From Aporhodopirellula sallentina SM41 (GTDB lineage: Bacteria; Planctomycetota; Planctomycetia; Pirellulales; Pirellulaceae), in the NCBI RefSeq assembly GCF_000346505.1, contig NZ_ANOH01000224.1:1-45551 (forward strand): a stretch of 45,551 nucleotides of DNA, in the 5' to 3' direction. Position numbers and translations under genes: made by a program. The first letter of the stretch is position 1. The number at the start of each line of letters is the position of its first letter. Shown here piece after piece: positions 17,682-26,681 of the stretch. The notes beneath the pieces are model-generated. The model made no database searches. It saw nothing but the letters and a program-made list of their open reading frames with translations, and was not told the DNA's origin.

Positions 17682-18051
17682 CGGTGAAACTAATGAGTGT
17701 TGGGTGAAAGGTGTGCCGGAGGAATCCGGTCGCGGTCCACGGACCATTCTAACGCCATTTCGGCAGACGTTAGTAGGTCAACGGATTGATACGCAAGAAT
17801 CGGGCCAACGTTCGAATCGCATCGTCGATTGCGGGTTGGTGTTTCCTTAAGTCCTTTTCGCGTCGAAGGTTGCGATCGCATTCTGGTTGGTGTCGAGTTC
17901 CTGCTCGCCGGGGAGGCTCCGTCTCCTTCGCGTTGGCTCGGCCGCTGTGTTCGCTTTGTGGCGAGAGGGCTTGGAACGGTGGCGAATCATCGATTCGTAT
18001 CCAATTTTGCTCTGCCAAAAAGTTACGATGCCAATGGGGGCGCTCATGCCA
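17682..18051. other. Intergenic region, 370 bases, no gene seen
   Basis: Several overlapping open frames exist on both strands but none has domain-like composition or a ribosome-binding site. It presumably carries the promoter of the minus-strand metallopeptidase operon. Confidence 0.35.
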
Positions 18052-18564
18052 TTACTCATGGTCGCGGATCAGTTGGCGACGTCGTTCGTGATACCGCCGT
18101 TTCGCACTGTTGTATTGGTCTGCCTTCGCGCAGGTATGGATGATTCCCCATACCGACATGCAAATAAAGATGATTCCGAACAACGCCATCGGAGGGAACG
18201 CGATTCCGGCACCGACGGTCCAGAAAATTCCAAAGACCGTCACGAATCCCCCCATGGCAATGGCTGTCCCTTTATCAGGAACGCGTTGGGTGCCGTCCTT
18301 GTTGGTGGACATGTATTCGCGTCGCTCTTGTTCCCACTCGCGGTCGAGTCGGTCTAGTTCGGAAACGCCTTTGAGTTTTGCGACATCCCGGACGAGCGTG
18401 TCGGTGGTCTGTTTGATTTCCTCGAGCAGTTCGGTTGAGTAGCTGCTGCCGGTGTGGTGGATCGCGAGGTGAGCGTTGCAATAGCCGCAGGTGACAAATT
18501 TGGCCGACTTGCGAACCTCGATCGGTGCACCGCAGTGGTTGCAGCAGAGTGAGAGAAGTTTCAT
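18052..18564 (-). CDS. Zinc-ribbon, coiled-coil, two-transmembrane-segment protein
   Basis: 170 aa. An N-terminal zinc ribbon (CNHCGAP...CGYCNAHL: two CxxC pairs) is followed by a charged coiled-coil stretch of about 50 residues. Then come two hydrophobic segments (AMGGFVTVFGIFWTVGAGIA and PMALFGIIFICMSVWGII) and a basic C terminus (KRRYHERRRQLIRDHE). It is an inner-membrane protein with both charged ends probably cytoplasmic. The family is not recognised beyond this layout. It lies ten bases upstream of the comM stop, on the same strand, so before the insertion it was probably downstream in a comM transcript. Confidence 0.65.
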   Translation of the reverse strand: MKLLSLCCNHCGAPIEVRKSAKFVTCGYCNAHLAIHHTGSSYSTELLEEIKQTTDTLVRDVAKLKGVSELDRLDREWEQERREYMSTNKDGTQRVPDKGTAIAMGGFVTVFGIFWTVGAGIAFPPMALFGIIFICMSVWGIIHTCAKADQYNSAKRRYHERRRQLIRDHE

Positions 18565-18573
18565 CGGTGTGTG

Positions 18574-19293
18574 TTAAACCCACAAATCGGCGTCGAGGTT
18601 TCGGTAGCTGATCGCTTCGGCGAGATGTTCTTCGCCAATCGTCCCACTGCCGGCGATGTCAGCGATCGTTCGAGCGACCCGCAAGATCTTGTCGTGTGCT
18701 CGGGCGGAAAGGCCGAGCGATTCGACTCCGGCACGCAGCAATTGAACGCTGGCCGGTTCGAGTTCACAGTATTGTCTCACTTGGCGGCTGGTCATCTGAG
18801 CATTGTATCGAACTGGGCTGTCGCGGAACCGTTCCGCCTGTGCTTCCCGCGCACGAACCACGTTTTCACGCATCATCGCGCTGCTTTCGCTGGACGCCGA
18901 TTTCGCCGAAAGTTCTTCAAACGGAACCGCGGGGACTTCGATGTGAATGTCAATTCGATCGAGTAAGGGGCCAGAAATCTTTCCCATGTAACGTTCAATT
19001 TGGGGCGGGGTGCAGTTGCAACTGCGTCGAGGGTCGCTGCGATACCCGCAAGGGCATGGGTTGGCCGCGGCGATCAGCATGAAGTCAGCGGGGAACGTGG
19101 TGCTGCGTAGTGCTCGGGAGATGGTAACGATGCCGTCTTCGAGCGGTTGCCGCATGACCTCGAGTGTTTTGCGATTGAACTCGGGAAGTTCGTCGAGGAA
19201 GAGAATGCCGTTTCCTTGCATTGCGGCTTTGAACTCATCGGTGTAAACTTGGGGTTTCAAACGTTGAAATCGAGGCGAGTAATCGGTGGCCAT
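18574..19293 (-). pseudogene. comM: comM/yifB 3' fragment, interrupted by the serine-recombinase element
   Basis: ComM is an AAA+ MCM-like helicase for branch migration in natural transformation. The reading frame matches it from NGILFLDELPEF (Walker B region) through LEVMRQPLEDG, the Cys-rich AANPCPCGYR, GPLLDRIDIHIEV, and the C-terminal helical domain to the normal end. The Walker A, N-terminal domain and first half are absent. About 26 residues preceding NGILF (MATDYSPRFQRLKP...) have no ComM resemblance and derive from the element. The junction therefore lies near 19213. This chimeric frame opens at ATG 19293 behind AGGAG, so a C-terminal fragment of about 239 aa might still be made, but it cannot bind ATP normally. 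Confidence 0.88.
19205..19230. other. Approximate integration junction (att) inside comM
   Basis: ComM homology ends and element sequence begins between the codons for NGILF (19201-19212) and the unrelated AMQG lead. Large serine recombinases cut at a short core dinucleotide and leave no long duplication, so no tRNA-type repeat is expected. The exact core cannot be fixed without the other comM half, which lies right of the window. Confidence 0.55.
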
Positions 19294-21328
19294 AGTCTAC
19301 TCCTACATTCGATTTTCAAGCAAAAAGCAAGAGCAAGGCGATTCGCTTCGGCGACAACGAGAGCTCGGCGACAAATGGATCGAGAAGAATAACCATACCA
19401 AAGGCAACCTCACCCTCGAAGACACTGGGGTCAGTGCCTTTCGGGGGAAGAATCGGCATGAAGGGGCGTTGAAGCGTTTCCTCGATGAAGTTCAATCTGG
19501 CAGCGTGAAGAAGGGATCGATTCTGCTGGTTGAAAACCTCGACCGATTATCCCGTGAAGGCATCCACCCAGCACTCAACCTCTTCGGAAAAATCCTCGAA
19601 GCCGGAATCGACATTGTCGTACTCCAACCCTACGAGCAGCACTACACGAAGCAATCCGCCAACGATCTCATCGGAATGATGATACCGCTAATTCACTTCT
19701 ACTTGGCGTACTTGGAATCCCAAAAAAAGAGTAATCGGCTGAAAGAGGCTTGGACTGAGAAGCGGCGACGTGCGGAAGAGGGAGAGAAATTTAACAAAAG
19801 GTGTCCCTCTTGGCTGAGATGGAGTGACTCAAAGCGGGATTTCGTCAAACGAGACGGGTGGGAAGCAATCCCCTTCATTTTCCAGAAGTCGGCCGAAGGC
19901 TATGGTCACCACAGGATTCTTGCCGGATTGCATGAACACTACAAACCGCTGGGGACTTCGGGCACGTGGAACGGTTCGTTCATCAACTCGGTTCTCGCAG
20001 ATCGGTCGGTGCTCGGTGAACTGCAACCCAAGGAAATCGATGATGATGGCAATCGAGTTCCGGTTGGCCCACCGATTCCAAACTACTATCCCCGAATTAT
20101 CGATGAAGATTTGTGGTATCAATCGAAATCGTCAAGAAGCACTCGCAAGAAACAGAAGGGGCCAAATAGCAAGTTTCTCAATCTCTTCACTGGTCTTGTC
20201 TTTTGCGCTCAGGACCAAAGCAGTATGCACGTGTACTCATCACCGGACAGCAAAGACGGGCGAGTACGACGTATGGTGTCTTATAAACACAAGTCGAAAC
20301 AACCCGGTGCTTGGCCGGTATCGATTGAGTATGAAAAGTTCGAAAAAGCAGTCTTGTCGTTCCTTTCTGAGTTGAATCCAGATGACCTTCGACCTCATCA
20401 TGACAATTCGGCGCTTCAAGCTAAAGAACGAGAGCGAGCAGGTCTGGCAGCGCATCTCAAACAGTTGCAGGAGACTCTTGCCGATCCCAAGTTTTCAAAC
20501 GTCAAGGCTCTGGCTCAGACGCTCAAAGATGTTGAAGAGAAGCTTTCAGCTCTCGACCAGGAGATTGATAAACTCAATCAGGCGATGCACCGACAGAATC
20601 CAATTGCAGAGGCTCAAGGCGTGCTTGCGGTTTTAGAACAGCCCAATGAACGAGAGGAAGCGGAAAGGCTTCGGCTTAAGGTCAAAATGCTGCTGCCCGA
20701 AATTGTCGAATCGATTTGGGTCAAACCGGAAAAGTACCGGTCAAAGAGCGTTGCTGTTATCCAGTTGAACTTCTTAGATGGAGGAGCTAAGCACCTGCTT
20801 ATGTTACCGGATCGTTTTATTGGCACACGAAGTGTGACTATCCGAACCGGAGAGAAAGCTGACACACTTCCGCACTTTCCCTATTCGATTTCTTGGGCCA
20901 CAGACCTTCGTCATCCAGAAGGTCATCTGTCTTGGTCTGCCAAGGACATCATGGAGAAATCCGACTCGGCACTTCATCCCGTACCAACGGCGAAGCCACG
21001 CAACATTGCGGAAGCTGCGGAAAAATGGCTTGCGCAGAAAAGAAATGAAGTGGACGCTGGGTCGTACCGCACAATACCTGCCGCAATTCGCCGAACAGTT
21101 CGTGCATTGGGCAAGGAACTCAAATGCGCCGACCTAAATAAGCAAAAGTGGGGAAAGTGGAAGCGCACGCTGAAGAGAATGCTTTCAAACGGAGAGCTTA
21201 CCGTGAATACGGCAAGAGTAAATTACAACCGAAGTAAGGAACTTCTCGCTTGGCTGTTCGAGGAAGGTCTTACAACTGAATGGCCGGGATGGAAAGAAAG
21301 TGCAGCGCAAGTCTTGAGCGGTGAATGA
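19286..21328 (+). CDS. Large serine recombinase (integrase) with an extra SAM-like C-terminal domain
   Basis: 680 aa. GTG 19286 follows GAGG (19272-19275). The N-terminal resolvase domain has YSYIRFSSKKQEQGDS with catalytic Ser near residue 11, GDSLRRQ, and LVENLDRLSREG. A Recombinase domain follows (IFQKSAEGYGHHRIL, WNGSFINSVLADRSVLGEL), then a zinc-ribbon-like region that has largely lost its Cys residues, and a coiled coil (residues about 385-440). This is the architecture of large serine integrases. Unusually, residues about 570-675 (AEAAEKWLAQKR, YRTIPAAIRRTVRAL, ADLNKQKWGKW, VNYNRSKELLAWLFEEGL) read like the core-binding SAM-like domain of tyrosine recombinases. It sits at the comM junction, so it is the likely integrase of the whole right-hand element. 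Its start overlaps the chimeric comM start head to head. Confidence 0.88.
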   Translation: MAIVYSYIRFSSKKQEQGDSLRRQRELGDKWIEKNNHTKGNLTLEDTGVSAFRGKNRHEGALKRFLDEVQSGSVKKGSILLVENLDRLSREGIHPALNLFGKILEAGIDIVVLQPYEQHYTKQSANDLIGMMIPLIHFYLAYLESQKKSNRLKEAWTEKRRRAEEGEKFNKRCPSWLRWSDSKRDFVKRDGWEAIPFIFQKSAEGYGHHRILAGLHEHYKPLGTSGTWNGSFINSVLADRSVLGELQPKEIDDDGNRVPVGPPIPNYYPRIIDEDLWYQSKSSRSTRKKQKGPNSKFLNLFTGLVFCAQDQSSMHVYSSPDSKDGRVRRMVSYKHKSKQPGAWPVSIEYEKFEKAVLSFLSELNPDDLRPHHDNSALQAKERERAGLAAHLKQLQETLADPKFSNVKALAQTLKDVEEKLSALDQEIDKLNQAMHRQNPIAEAQGVLAVLEQPNEREEAERLRLKVKMLLPEIVESIWVKPEKYRSKSVAVIQLNFLDGGAKHLLMLPDRFIGTRSVTIRTGEKADTLPHFPYSISWATDLRHPEGHLSWSAKDIMEKSDSALHPVPTAKPRNIAEAAEKWLAQKRNEVDAGSYRTIPAAIRRTVRALGKELKCADLNKQKWGKWKRTLKRMLSNGELTVNTARVNYNRSKELLAWLFEEGLTTEWPGWKESAAQVLSGE

Positions 21329-21353
21329 GCAGTAGTTCATCTGGTGCAATCCC

Positions 21354-21947
<594 letters not shown>

Positions 21948-22223
21948 CCTCCGAGACAAATTTGCTCGCTCTGATGATCCCGCTATCAAACGCAACGGGG
22001 AAGACGGTTGGCAGGGGACGCTTGAAAATTTAACCAAAACCTCACAGTCTGTTTATCTACGAAAAACTGAAAGCTTTAGTGCGCTGCCGAGAAGGCAAGC
22101 TGGAGAATCACTTCACAAGCAATCTCTTCGTTGGTTAATAGCCGCTTCCTGTGAACGTCTTAGTGGTCTGGCACGACCCACTTCCGTTGTTAACGGATAA
22201 CTCACGGTTATCAATCGACGAAG

Positions 22224-22258
22224 CAACTTCCGGCAGGTTCCACGCAACTTCCTACAGG
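22224..22258 (+). repeat. Two 14-bp direct repeats, 21-bp period (iteron-like)
   Basis: CAACTTCC(GG/TA)CAGG occurs twice with a 21-base period, that is two helical turns, so a protein could bind both copies on one DNA face. Related CACTTCCG and CGCTTCCTG words occur about 60-80 bases upstream. Confidence 0.45.
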
Positions 22259-22382
22259 CAAAACACTTAACTGCCCATGAACTGCGAAGCAGGCGGTTAA
22301 TAGTGAGGCAAGCCTGACCTGCTTGCGCCTAATAGCACACATCGTAAAAAAATTCCAGAATTCTTTTCCGAATAATGAGGAG

Positions 22383-22427
22383 AACGACACTCTCATACAT
22401 ACATACACGAAAAGGAGGAGTGTCGTT
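22383..22427 (+). promoter_or_regulatory. Inverted repeat that takes in the ribosome-binding site of the HTH gene
   Basis: AACGACACTC (22383-22392) and GAGTGTCGTT (22418-22427) are perfect complements. The right arm ends at the base before ATG 22428, and the Shine-Dalgarno AAAGGAGGAG (22411-22420) runs into it. The dyad could be an operator for the HTH protein itself, or an RNA hairpin limiting its translation. Confidence 0.5.
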
Positions 22428-22646
22428 ATGAATCAACTTTATGGACTTGGTCAGGTTTCACGGATGACGGGCGTGCTGCGACATCGCATCATCTACGCTT
22501 TGCAGAACGGTTATTTGCCGGAGCCGCAAGCATGGATTTCTAACCAGCGTGCTTGGAGCGCTGAGGAAGTCACGCAGCTCGCCGGGTATTTTGGTTCGTC
22601 AGTTGAATGGCGATCAACACAAAGTCCAACGAAGCACGTCTTGTAG
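22428..22646 (+). CDS. Small MerR/excisionase-like helix-turn-helix protein
   Basis: 72 aa. ATG 22428 follows a very strong AAAGGAGGAG; the longer frame from 22323 is not supported. The sequence [30 protein letters not shown] fits a winged-helix DNA-binding domain of the MerR/AlpA-excisionase kind (recognition helix plus short wing). A second helical stretch ([14 protein letters not shown]) follows. No effector domain. Small proteins of this type act as recombination directionality factors or local regulators on integrative elements. The stop is four bases before the primase gene, so the two are co-translated. Confidence 0.65.
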   Translation: MNQLYGLGQVSRMTGVLRHRIIYALQNGYLPEPQAWISNQRAWSAEEVTQLAGYFGSSVEWRSTQSPTKHVL

Positions 22647-22650
22647 CCCT

Positions 22651-24198
22651 ATGAACGGAAGAAAACTGACAGCATGGATGAACAGCCAAGCCTTCCTCGG
22701 TGTGTACGAAGGAGTGCAGGAACGGTTGCGCCTTCGTGAGGCTGGGATCGACAGAGAGCAACCAGTCAGGAAAAAGCTCGAACGGCGTGATCCCGAATAC
22801 CCGGTCTCCAAAAAGACACCGCTGGCTTGGCTCAAGTCGGTCGTTTCTGAAATCGACGTGGGTCAGAAAGTGTTTTCCAAAAAGCGAGGGCACACCCACC
22901 CAATTCATCTCAACACGAATAACGAGATAAAGACCCATTTTGAACGGCTGCGATGGGGAAGCGGCTCTTGGCTAAAAAGCAAGTGGACCAGCGATGTCAT
23001 CGCATCGCACTGCTCAGGTGAAGAGACTTATTACTTCGCAGGTTCCAGTGAGTCGTACAAACCGTACACGCTCGTGATGATCGATGTCGATTGCCACAAC
23101 TACGGCTCGCTCGATGGTGCATTGTCGTATCTCGAACACTTGCGGGAAGCACATTTTCCCAACCTTTACTTTGAGCCTTCCACCAACGGAAACGGCGGTC
23201 ATGGCTACTTCCTTCTCGACAAAGAAGAGATGTCGGCTCAGGGCATCAAGCCGATCCTAAAGGAACAGATTCAGATTTGGTTGAATGACGTTGCCACAGA
23301 TTTCGACGTGGAACTGGTCGAGGTAAAAGGGTTACCGCCTGAGTTGTCCTGGGGAACGGATCAGTACGAGCTAAAGGCTTACAAATCTGGCGTTCTGGCC
23401 AAGGCGCCTCGTGGCCTACTGGATCGTTTTAGTGAGCTTCGCAGTACCACGGTCATGACCGCCAGCGAATTGCGAAATCTTCCTGCTGTCCAAACGCCAA
23501 AGAAGTTTGCGAAACCCAACAAAGTGTCATGTGCTTCCGCTGGCTCCGTAAGTGGTCACCACTTCACAACCGAACATCTCGCAGGACTGGACGAAGGCGG
23601 CAAGTATCACGCCGTCGCACAAGCACTGTTGTCTGGTGAAGATTTGACCACAAGAAGCCGAGCCAAGGTAACGGTTTTGGACATGGCCATCGTCTTGATG
23701 CTTGGTGAGTTCTTTACTGCCAACATGAACTCAGACGGATCGATGCCAACTGCCCGCTGGGAAGGGATGTGGCGAAGTCTCTGTGAAGAGAGCCACATTG
23801 ATCGTGCTTGGGACCACAAACGGTTCAAGCTCATACGTGATCGATTGTCTTCGTTGGGACTGATCGAATGGGAAGATCATTCGTACTGCGTGGGTTGGAA
23901 GAAAGAGGATGGCGAATATGTTCCAGGGCGGTCCGCCAAGTGGAAACTCTCGTCTGAGTTGATGGAACAGCTGTCATCTTCCATTGATTCTCCCGTTTCC
24001 GCTTCCTCACCCGTTTCTGAGGAAGAGAGAGAACATCCTTTATGGGAACAGACTTTTATCGATTGGTGTTCGTCCCTCGTTGTTACGCCAGACAACGAGA
24101 CAATCCGACCAACTCTCGTCTTCAGGCAACCGATTTACCTCTTTTCACCCGACGAACTGACGAAGTTTGTCCAACCAGCAATGCAATTTGCCGCTTGA
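22651..24198 (+). CDS. AEP-type primase-like replication protein
   Basis: 515 aa from ATG 22651, four bases after the HTH gene. Residues about 140-190 carry archaeo-eukaryotic-primase hallmarks: the acidic pair in [12 protein letters not shown] and the His-containing strand [13 protein letters not shown], consistent with metal-binding Asp residues and the nucleotide-binding sxH-like motif. The C-terminal half contains a helical region ([13 protein letters not shown]) and a winged-helix-like part ([20 protein letters not shown]). Such proteins prime replication of plasmids and integrative elements. The assignment comes from motifs only and a catalytically dead relative cannot be excluded. Confidence 0.65.
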   Translation: MNGRKLTAWMNSQAFLGVYEGVQERLRLREAGIDREQPVRKKLERRDPEYPVSKKTPLAWLKSVVSEIDVGQKVFSKKRGHTHPIHLNTNNEIKTHFERLRWGSGSWLKSKWTSDVIASHCSGEETYYFAGSSESYKPYTLVMIDVDCHNYGSLDGALSYLEHLREAHFPNLYFEPSTNGNGGHGYFLLDKEEMSAQGIKPILKEQIQIWLNDVATDFDVELVEVKGLPPELSWGTDQYELKAYKSGVLAKAPRGLLDRFSELRSTTVMTASELRNLPAVQTPKKFAKPNKVSCASAGSVSGHHFTTEHLAGLDEGGKYHAVAQALLSGEDLTTRSRAKVTVLDMAIVLMLGEFFTANMNSDGSMPTARWEGMWRSLCEESHIDRAWDHKRFKLIRDRLSSLGLIEWEDHSYCVGWKKEDGEYVPGRSAKWKLSSELMEQLSSSIDSPVSASSPVSEEEREHPLWEQTFIDWCSSLVVTPDNETIRPTLVFRQPIYLFSPDELTKFVQPAMQFAA

Positions 24199-24375
24199 TC
24201 CACGGGAGCAGTGCGCCATATCGGTTGGGGAACTTCATATCCTTGGGTGCAACGCTTTGCTCAAAAGTCGCTGCGTTCGTTTAACATTCCGTAGATTGTT
24301 CGTAAAATCACTACGCTTCAGTAGTTCACTCGAAGATTGAGGTTCTCAGACACACAAATTCAACAGGAGTCAGCA

Positions 24376-25125
24376 ATGACGAAAGCGAAAACCATATTTT
24401 CTGGTCTTGTTTCCAGCCAACGAATCGATTGTTCGGCAATCGACCAATCTCCAAACCGGGTTCGTGTTATCAGCGGTGCAAACGAAGGCTATTATCCCCT
24501 CGCTGGGAAGACCATTGCCAATGTGCGCAAAGGATTACGTGATGTGTTCAACCTGTCTCTCGACCTGACTGCGTTGGTGAACGGAGTCGCTAGGGACGAT
24601 GCCACCATTCTCGAAAACGGCGATGCCGTGGAGTTTTGTAGAGATTTCGGCACCAAGGGAGGCGTTCATGACTTTTGGTCACAGAGTGAGTTAATCGAAT
24701 TGCTGGGACCTGAAGCCATCGATGAGTTAAAAGAACTGGGCGAGCATCCCGTACAGGAAACGGTTTACATCAAGCAGCAGGTTTCGGCGCTAATATTCGC
24801 TAGGTCATCGAAGCCTGGCATCGCCGAAGTGCCGTCCGGCAAGTTGATCGTGGACTTCTCAACAATGACTCTTTACTACGGTGAACAAGGACCGTTCAAA
24901 ATTGACGGTTCGCTCAAGTTCAGGCTAATTCAGCGTCTTTCAATACGCCCTGGAATTTACGTCCACTTGGATACGCTGAAGAGGGATGTGTGGAAGGACG
25001 AGTTCGTCAACGATGAGACGCTAAACCGACAAGCACGGTTCGCACGGAAGGCGCTGAAGCAAATGCCTCTTCCAAACGTTACCCTCGATTTCAAGAATCA
25101 CTCTTGGGCGTTGCAGTTGGATTAG
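24376..25125 (+). CDS. Beta-grasp (ubiquitin/ThiS-like) domain plus OmpR-type winged-helix protein
   Basis: 249 aa. ATG 24376 follows CAGGAG (24364-24369). Residues about 28-95 look like a beta-grasp fold: YYPLAGKTIANVRKGL, ALVNGVARDDATILENGD, VEFCRDFGTKGG. The pattern (VNG...L..GD.VEF..) recalls ThiS/MoaD/ubiquitin-like proteins and reaches a GG, although here the GG is internal. A short linker with WSQSELIELLG follows. Residues about 165-249 fit an OmpR/PhoB effector domain (LKFRLIQRLSIRPGIYVHLDTL, WKDEFVNDETLNRQ, ending with a beta hairpin). I have not seen a function established for this combination. It is followed by a perfect terminator, so it is transcribed alone or ends the HTH-primase transcript. 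Confidence 0.6.
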   Translation: MTKAKTIFSGLVSSQRIDCSAIDQSPNRVRVISGANEGYYPLAGKTIANVRKGLRDVFNLSLDLTALVNGVARDDATILENGDAVEFCRDFGTKGGVHDFWSQSELIELLGPEAIDELKELGEHPVQETVYIKQQVSALIFARSSKPGIAEVPSGKLIVDFSTMTLYYGEQGPFKIDGSLKFRLIQRLSIRPGIYVHLDTLKRDVWKDEFVNDETLNRQARFARKALKQMPLPNVTLDFKNHSWALQLD

Positions 25126-25152
25126 AAAATAAAACTCGTCGTTTGCTGTGTC

Positions 25153-25189
25153 ATGAAAAGAGCCGAGGAAAGTCCTCGGCTCTTTTCAT
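25153..25189 (+). terminator. Strong terminator after the beta-grasp/wHTH gene
   Basis: GAAAAGAGCCGAGGA (25155-25169) and TCCTCGGCTCTTTTC (25173-25187) are perfect complements around AAG, and AT/AT pairs extend the stem to 17 bp. It ends in a T-rich stretch, and the A/T-rich stem base could make it bidirectional. Confidence 0.85.
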
Positions 25190-25326
25190 TTGAACCCATA
25201 GCATTGGACACCTTCCGCCAGATTTCCGCAGTCGTTCCCCGGAACTTCCGAGCAACCTGAGAAGCTGCATGTACGTCGCTGATGTTTGGCGACTGAATTT
25301 TCTGAATGCGAAACAAGGATAAAAAA

Positions 25327-25866
25327 ATGAACGACGATCTACTTTATACCGACTTTGGACACGGGGATCGAGAGTACGAAGTCACGCCTGACAGATTCGA
25401 CGAGTCGGAAGAAAGTGTCATGCCATTCGCTAAGCGTCTGGAGAAGACGATCTCGTCTCACTACGCAATCTTCACACTATCAGATTACCCCGGCTGGACA
25501 CGCTTAATGTCCACGGCAGGGATGCCGGTGCCTCCCGATCTGAGTCAGCTTTCTGATGATGATGTGCGAGAGTGGGGCAAGAGAGCGATCACAGCCCGTT
25601 ACTGGATTGACGATGACTCCATGAGCCCAAATGAAATCTGCGAGAACCTGAAGTGGTATCACAACATCATGGATCAAGTAATCGCACGACTCGGCGCAAA
25701 TGATTCGGCTCTGCACGAGTATTCCGCCAAGCTCGCCGCAGTCGATTGGGTCGAGCCAGACGACGTGATTACAGAAGCGATTTACGAGCATGGAGTTCCT
25801 TGGCTGCTGTCGTTCGTACGGAAGGTAGTTGACGTTGCGTCTGACTCGCCCACATCAACCCCATAA
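25327..25866 (+). CDS. Hypothetical acidic protein, 179 aa
   Basis: ATG 25327 follows AAGGAT. The protein is soluble and acidic, without Cys clusters, signal peptide or membrane segment. Its middle (WGKRAITARYWIDDDSM, ENLKWYHNIMDQVI) is predicted helical by eye. I do not recognise the family. It stands between a terminator and another acidic hypothetical gene at 26088, both probably element accessory genes. Confidence 0.6.
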   Translation: MNDDLLYTDFGHGDREYEVTPDRFDESEESVMPFAKRLEKTISSHYAIFTLSDYPGWTRLMSTAGMPVPPDLSQLSDDDVREWGKRAITARYWIDDDSMSPNEICENLKWYHNIMDQVIARLGANDSALHEYSAKLAAVDWVEPDDVITEAIYEHGVPWLLSFVRKVVDVASDSPTSTP

Positions 25867-26087
25867 ACCTTACAAGACCTTTTCTGTTCGCTTCTGCTGA
25901 TCTTCCGCATGTCTCGGACTCCTCCAGCGCATCGATCAGTACGGCCCGCAACTTCGATCCTTCGGTCGAGTTGATTCCGAAACTTTTCCGTAGACGTGCC
26001 GCATGGCTTCCGTCGACTTTGTGATACTCCCCAAACCTCGCTGATTTCAAGCGAGACCTACCTTTTTAAAACCCAAGGACTACTGAA

Positions 26088-26681
26088 ATGACAAAGAATG
26101 AAAAAATTGATACTCCACTCCAAGAAAAGTTTGCAACTTTTGTAATGACTGCTTATGTCAAGAGTTGTGGTGCGGATGGGATGAAACCACTCAGCGAATG
26201 GCTTAGTTCTAGATGTTCGGCCACCGACTATGACGCAAGCAATGCAGACGGGCTGTGCGACGAGTTTATTCATCAAGAATGCGAAGATGCTGACGATAGC
26301 ATCGAGTCGTTGGAATCCCTCACAGGAGTTGAGATTGGTAAAGCATTGGCTGGAGATTGGGATACTTCCTGTCTTGACTTTGCTGCGATGTATCAAGAGT
26401 CTGATGTGGAATGGTATCCAGCGGTATCTGAAGGCGATGCGATAGGTGAACGGGAAGATTTCCTTCGCCATATTCAGGAAATGGAAGCCGATGGTGAATC
26501 AAGCCAGGACGGCGTAAACGACGTTCAAGAATTGTTGAATGACGCCCCTCATGAGTTTCTTGATGAAGAAAGTTTTATTCGATATATGCAAGAAGAGGCA
26601 GATCGTTCTCAAGCCAAGAGACGGCTGCAACTCAAGGCGGATAAGGTTGATGGTGTCAATTGGCGAAAGGAGGGATTCTGA
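26088..26681 (+). CDS. Hypothetical acidic protein, 197 aa, upstream of dam
   Basis: ATG 26088. The protein is strongly acidic in its middle (CDEFIHQECEDADDSIESLESL) with a basic C terminus (RSQAKRRLQLKADK). No recognised domain. The stop TGA at 26679-26681 shares its last base with the ATG of the methylase gene (TGATG), so the two are translationally coupled. Strongly acidic proteins on mobile elements are sometimes DNA mimics, but nothing here proves that. Confidence 0.6.
   Translation: MTKNEKIDTPLQEKFATFVMTAYVKSCGADGMKPLSEWLSSRCSATDYDASNADGLCDEFIHQECEDADDSIESLESLTGVEIGKALAGDWDTSCLDFAAMYQESDVEWYPAVSEGDAIGEREDFLRHIQEMEADGESSQDGVNDVQELLNDAPHEFLDEESFIRYMQEEADRSQAKRRLQLKADKVDGVNWRKEGF

Larger units (their letters stand above)
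21948..22427. promoter_or_regulatory. 480-base non-coding region with direct repeats and dyads upstream of HTH-primase genes
   Basis: No gene is seen. The stretch holds the near-identical repeats CAACTTCCGGCAGG (22224-22237) and CAACTTCCTACAGG (22245-22258), 21 bases apart start to start. It also holds the dyads CCGTTGTTAACGG and GATAACTCACGGTTATC just before them, two copies of GGTTAATAG, and the hairpin-like pair AGGCAAGC/GCTTGCGCCT further right. A repeat-rich region directly upstream of a primase gene is a reasonable origin or control-region candidate. Confidence 0.4.

Noticed and set aside
22394-22408. CATACATACATACA microrepeat as a possible CRISPR or phase-variable tract
   Set aside because: Only about three 4-bp units, outside a coding frame and in the loop of the inverted repeat; no spacer-repeat structure is seen anywhere in the window.
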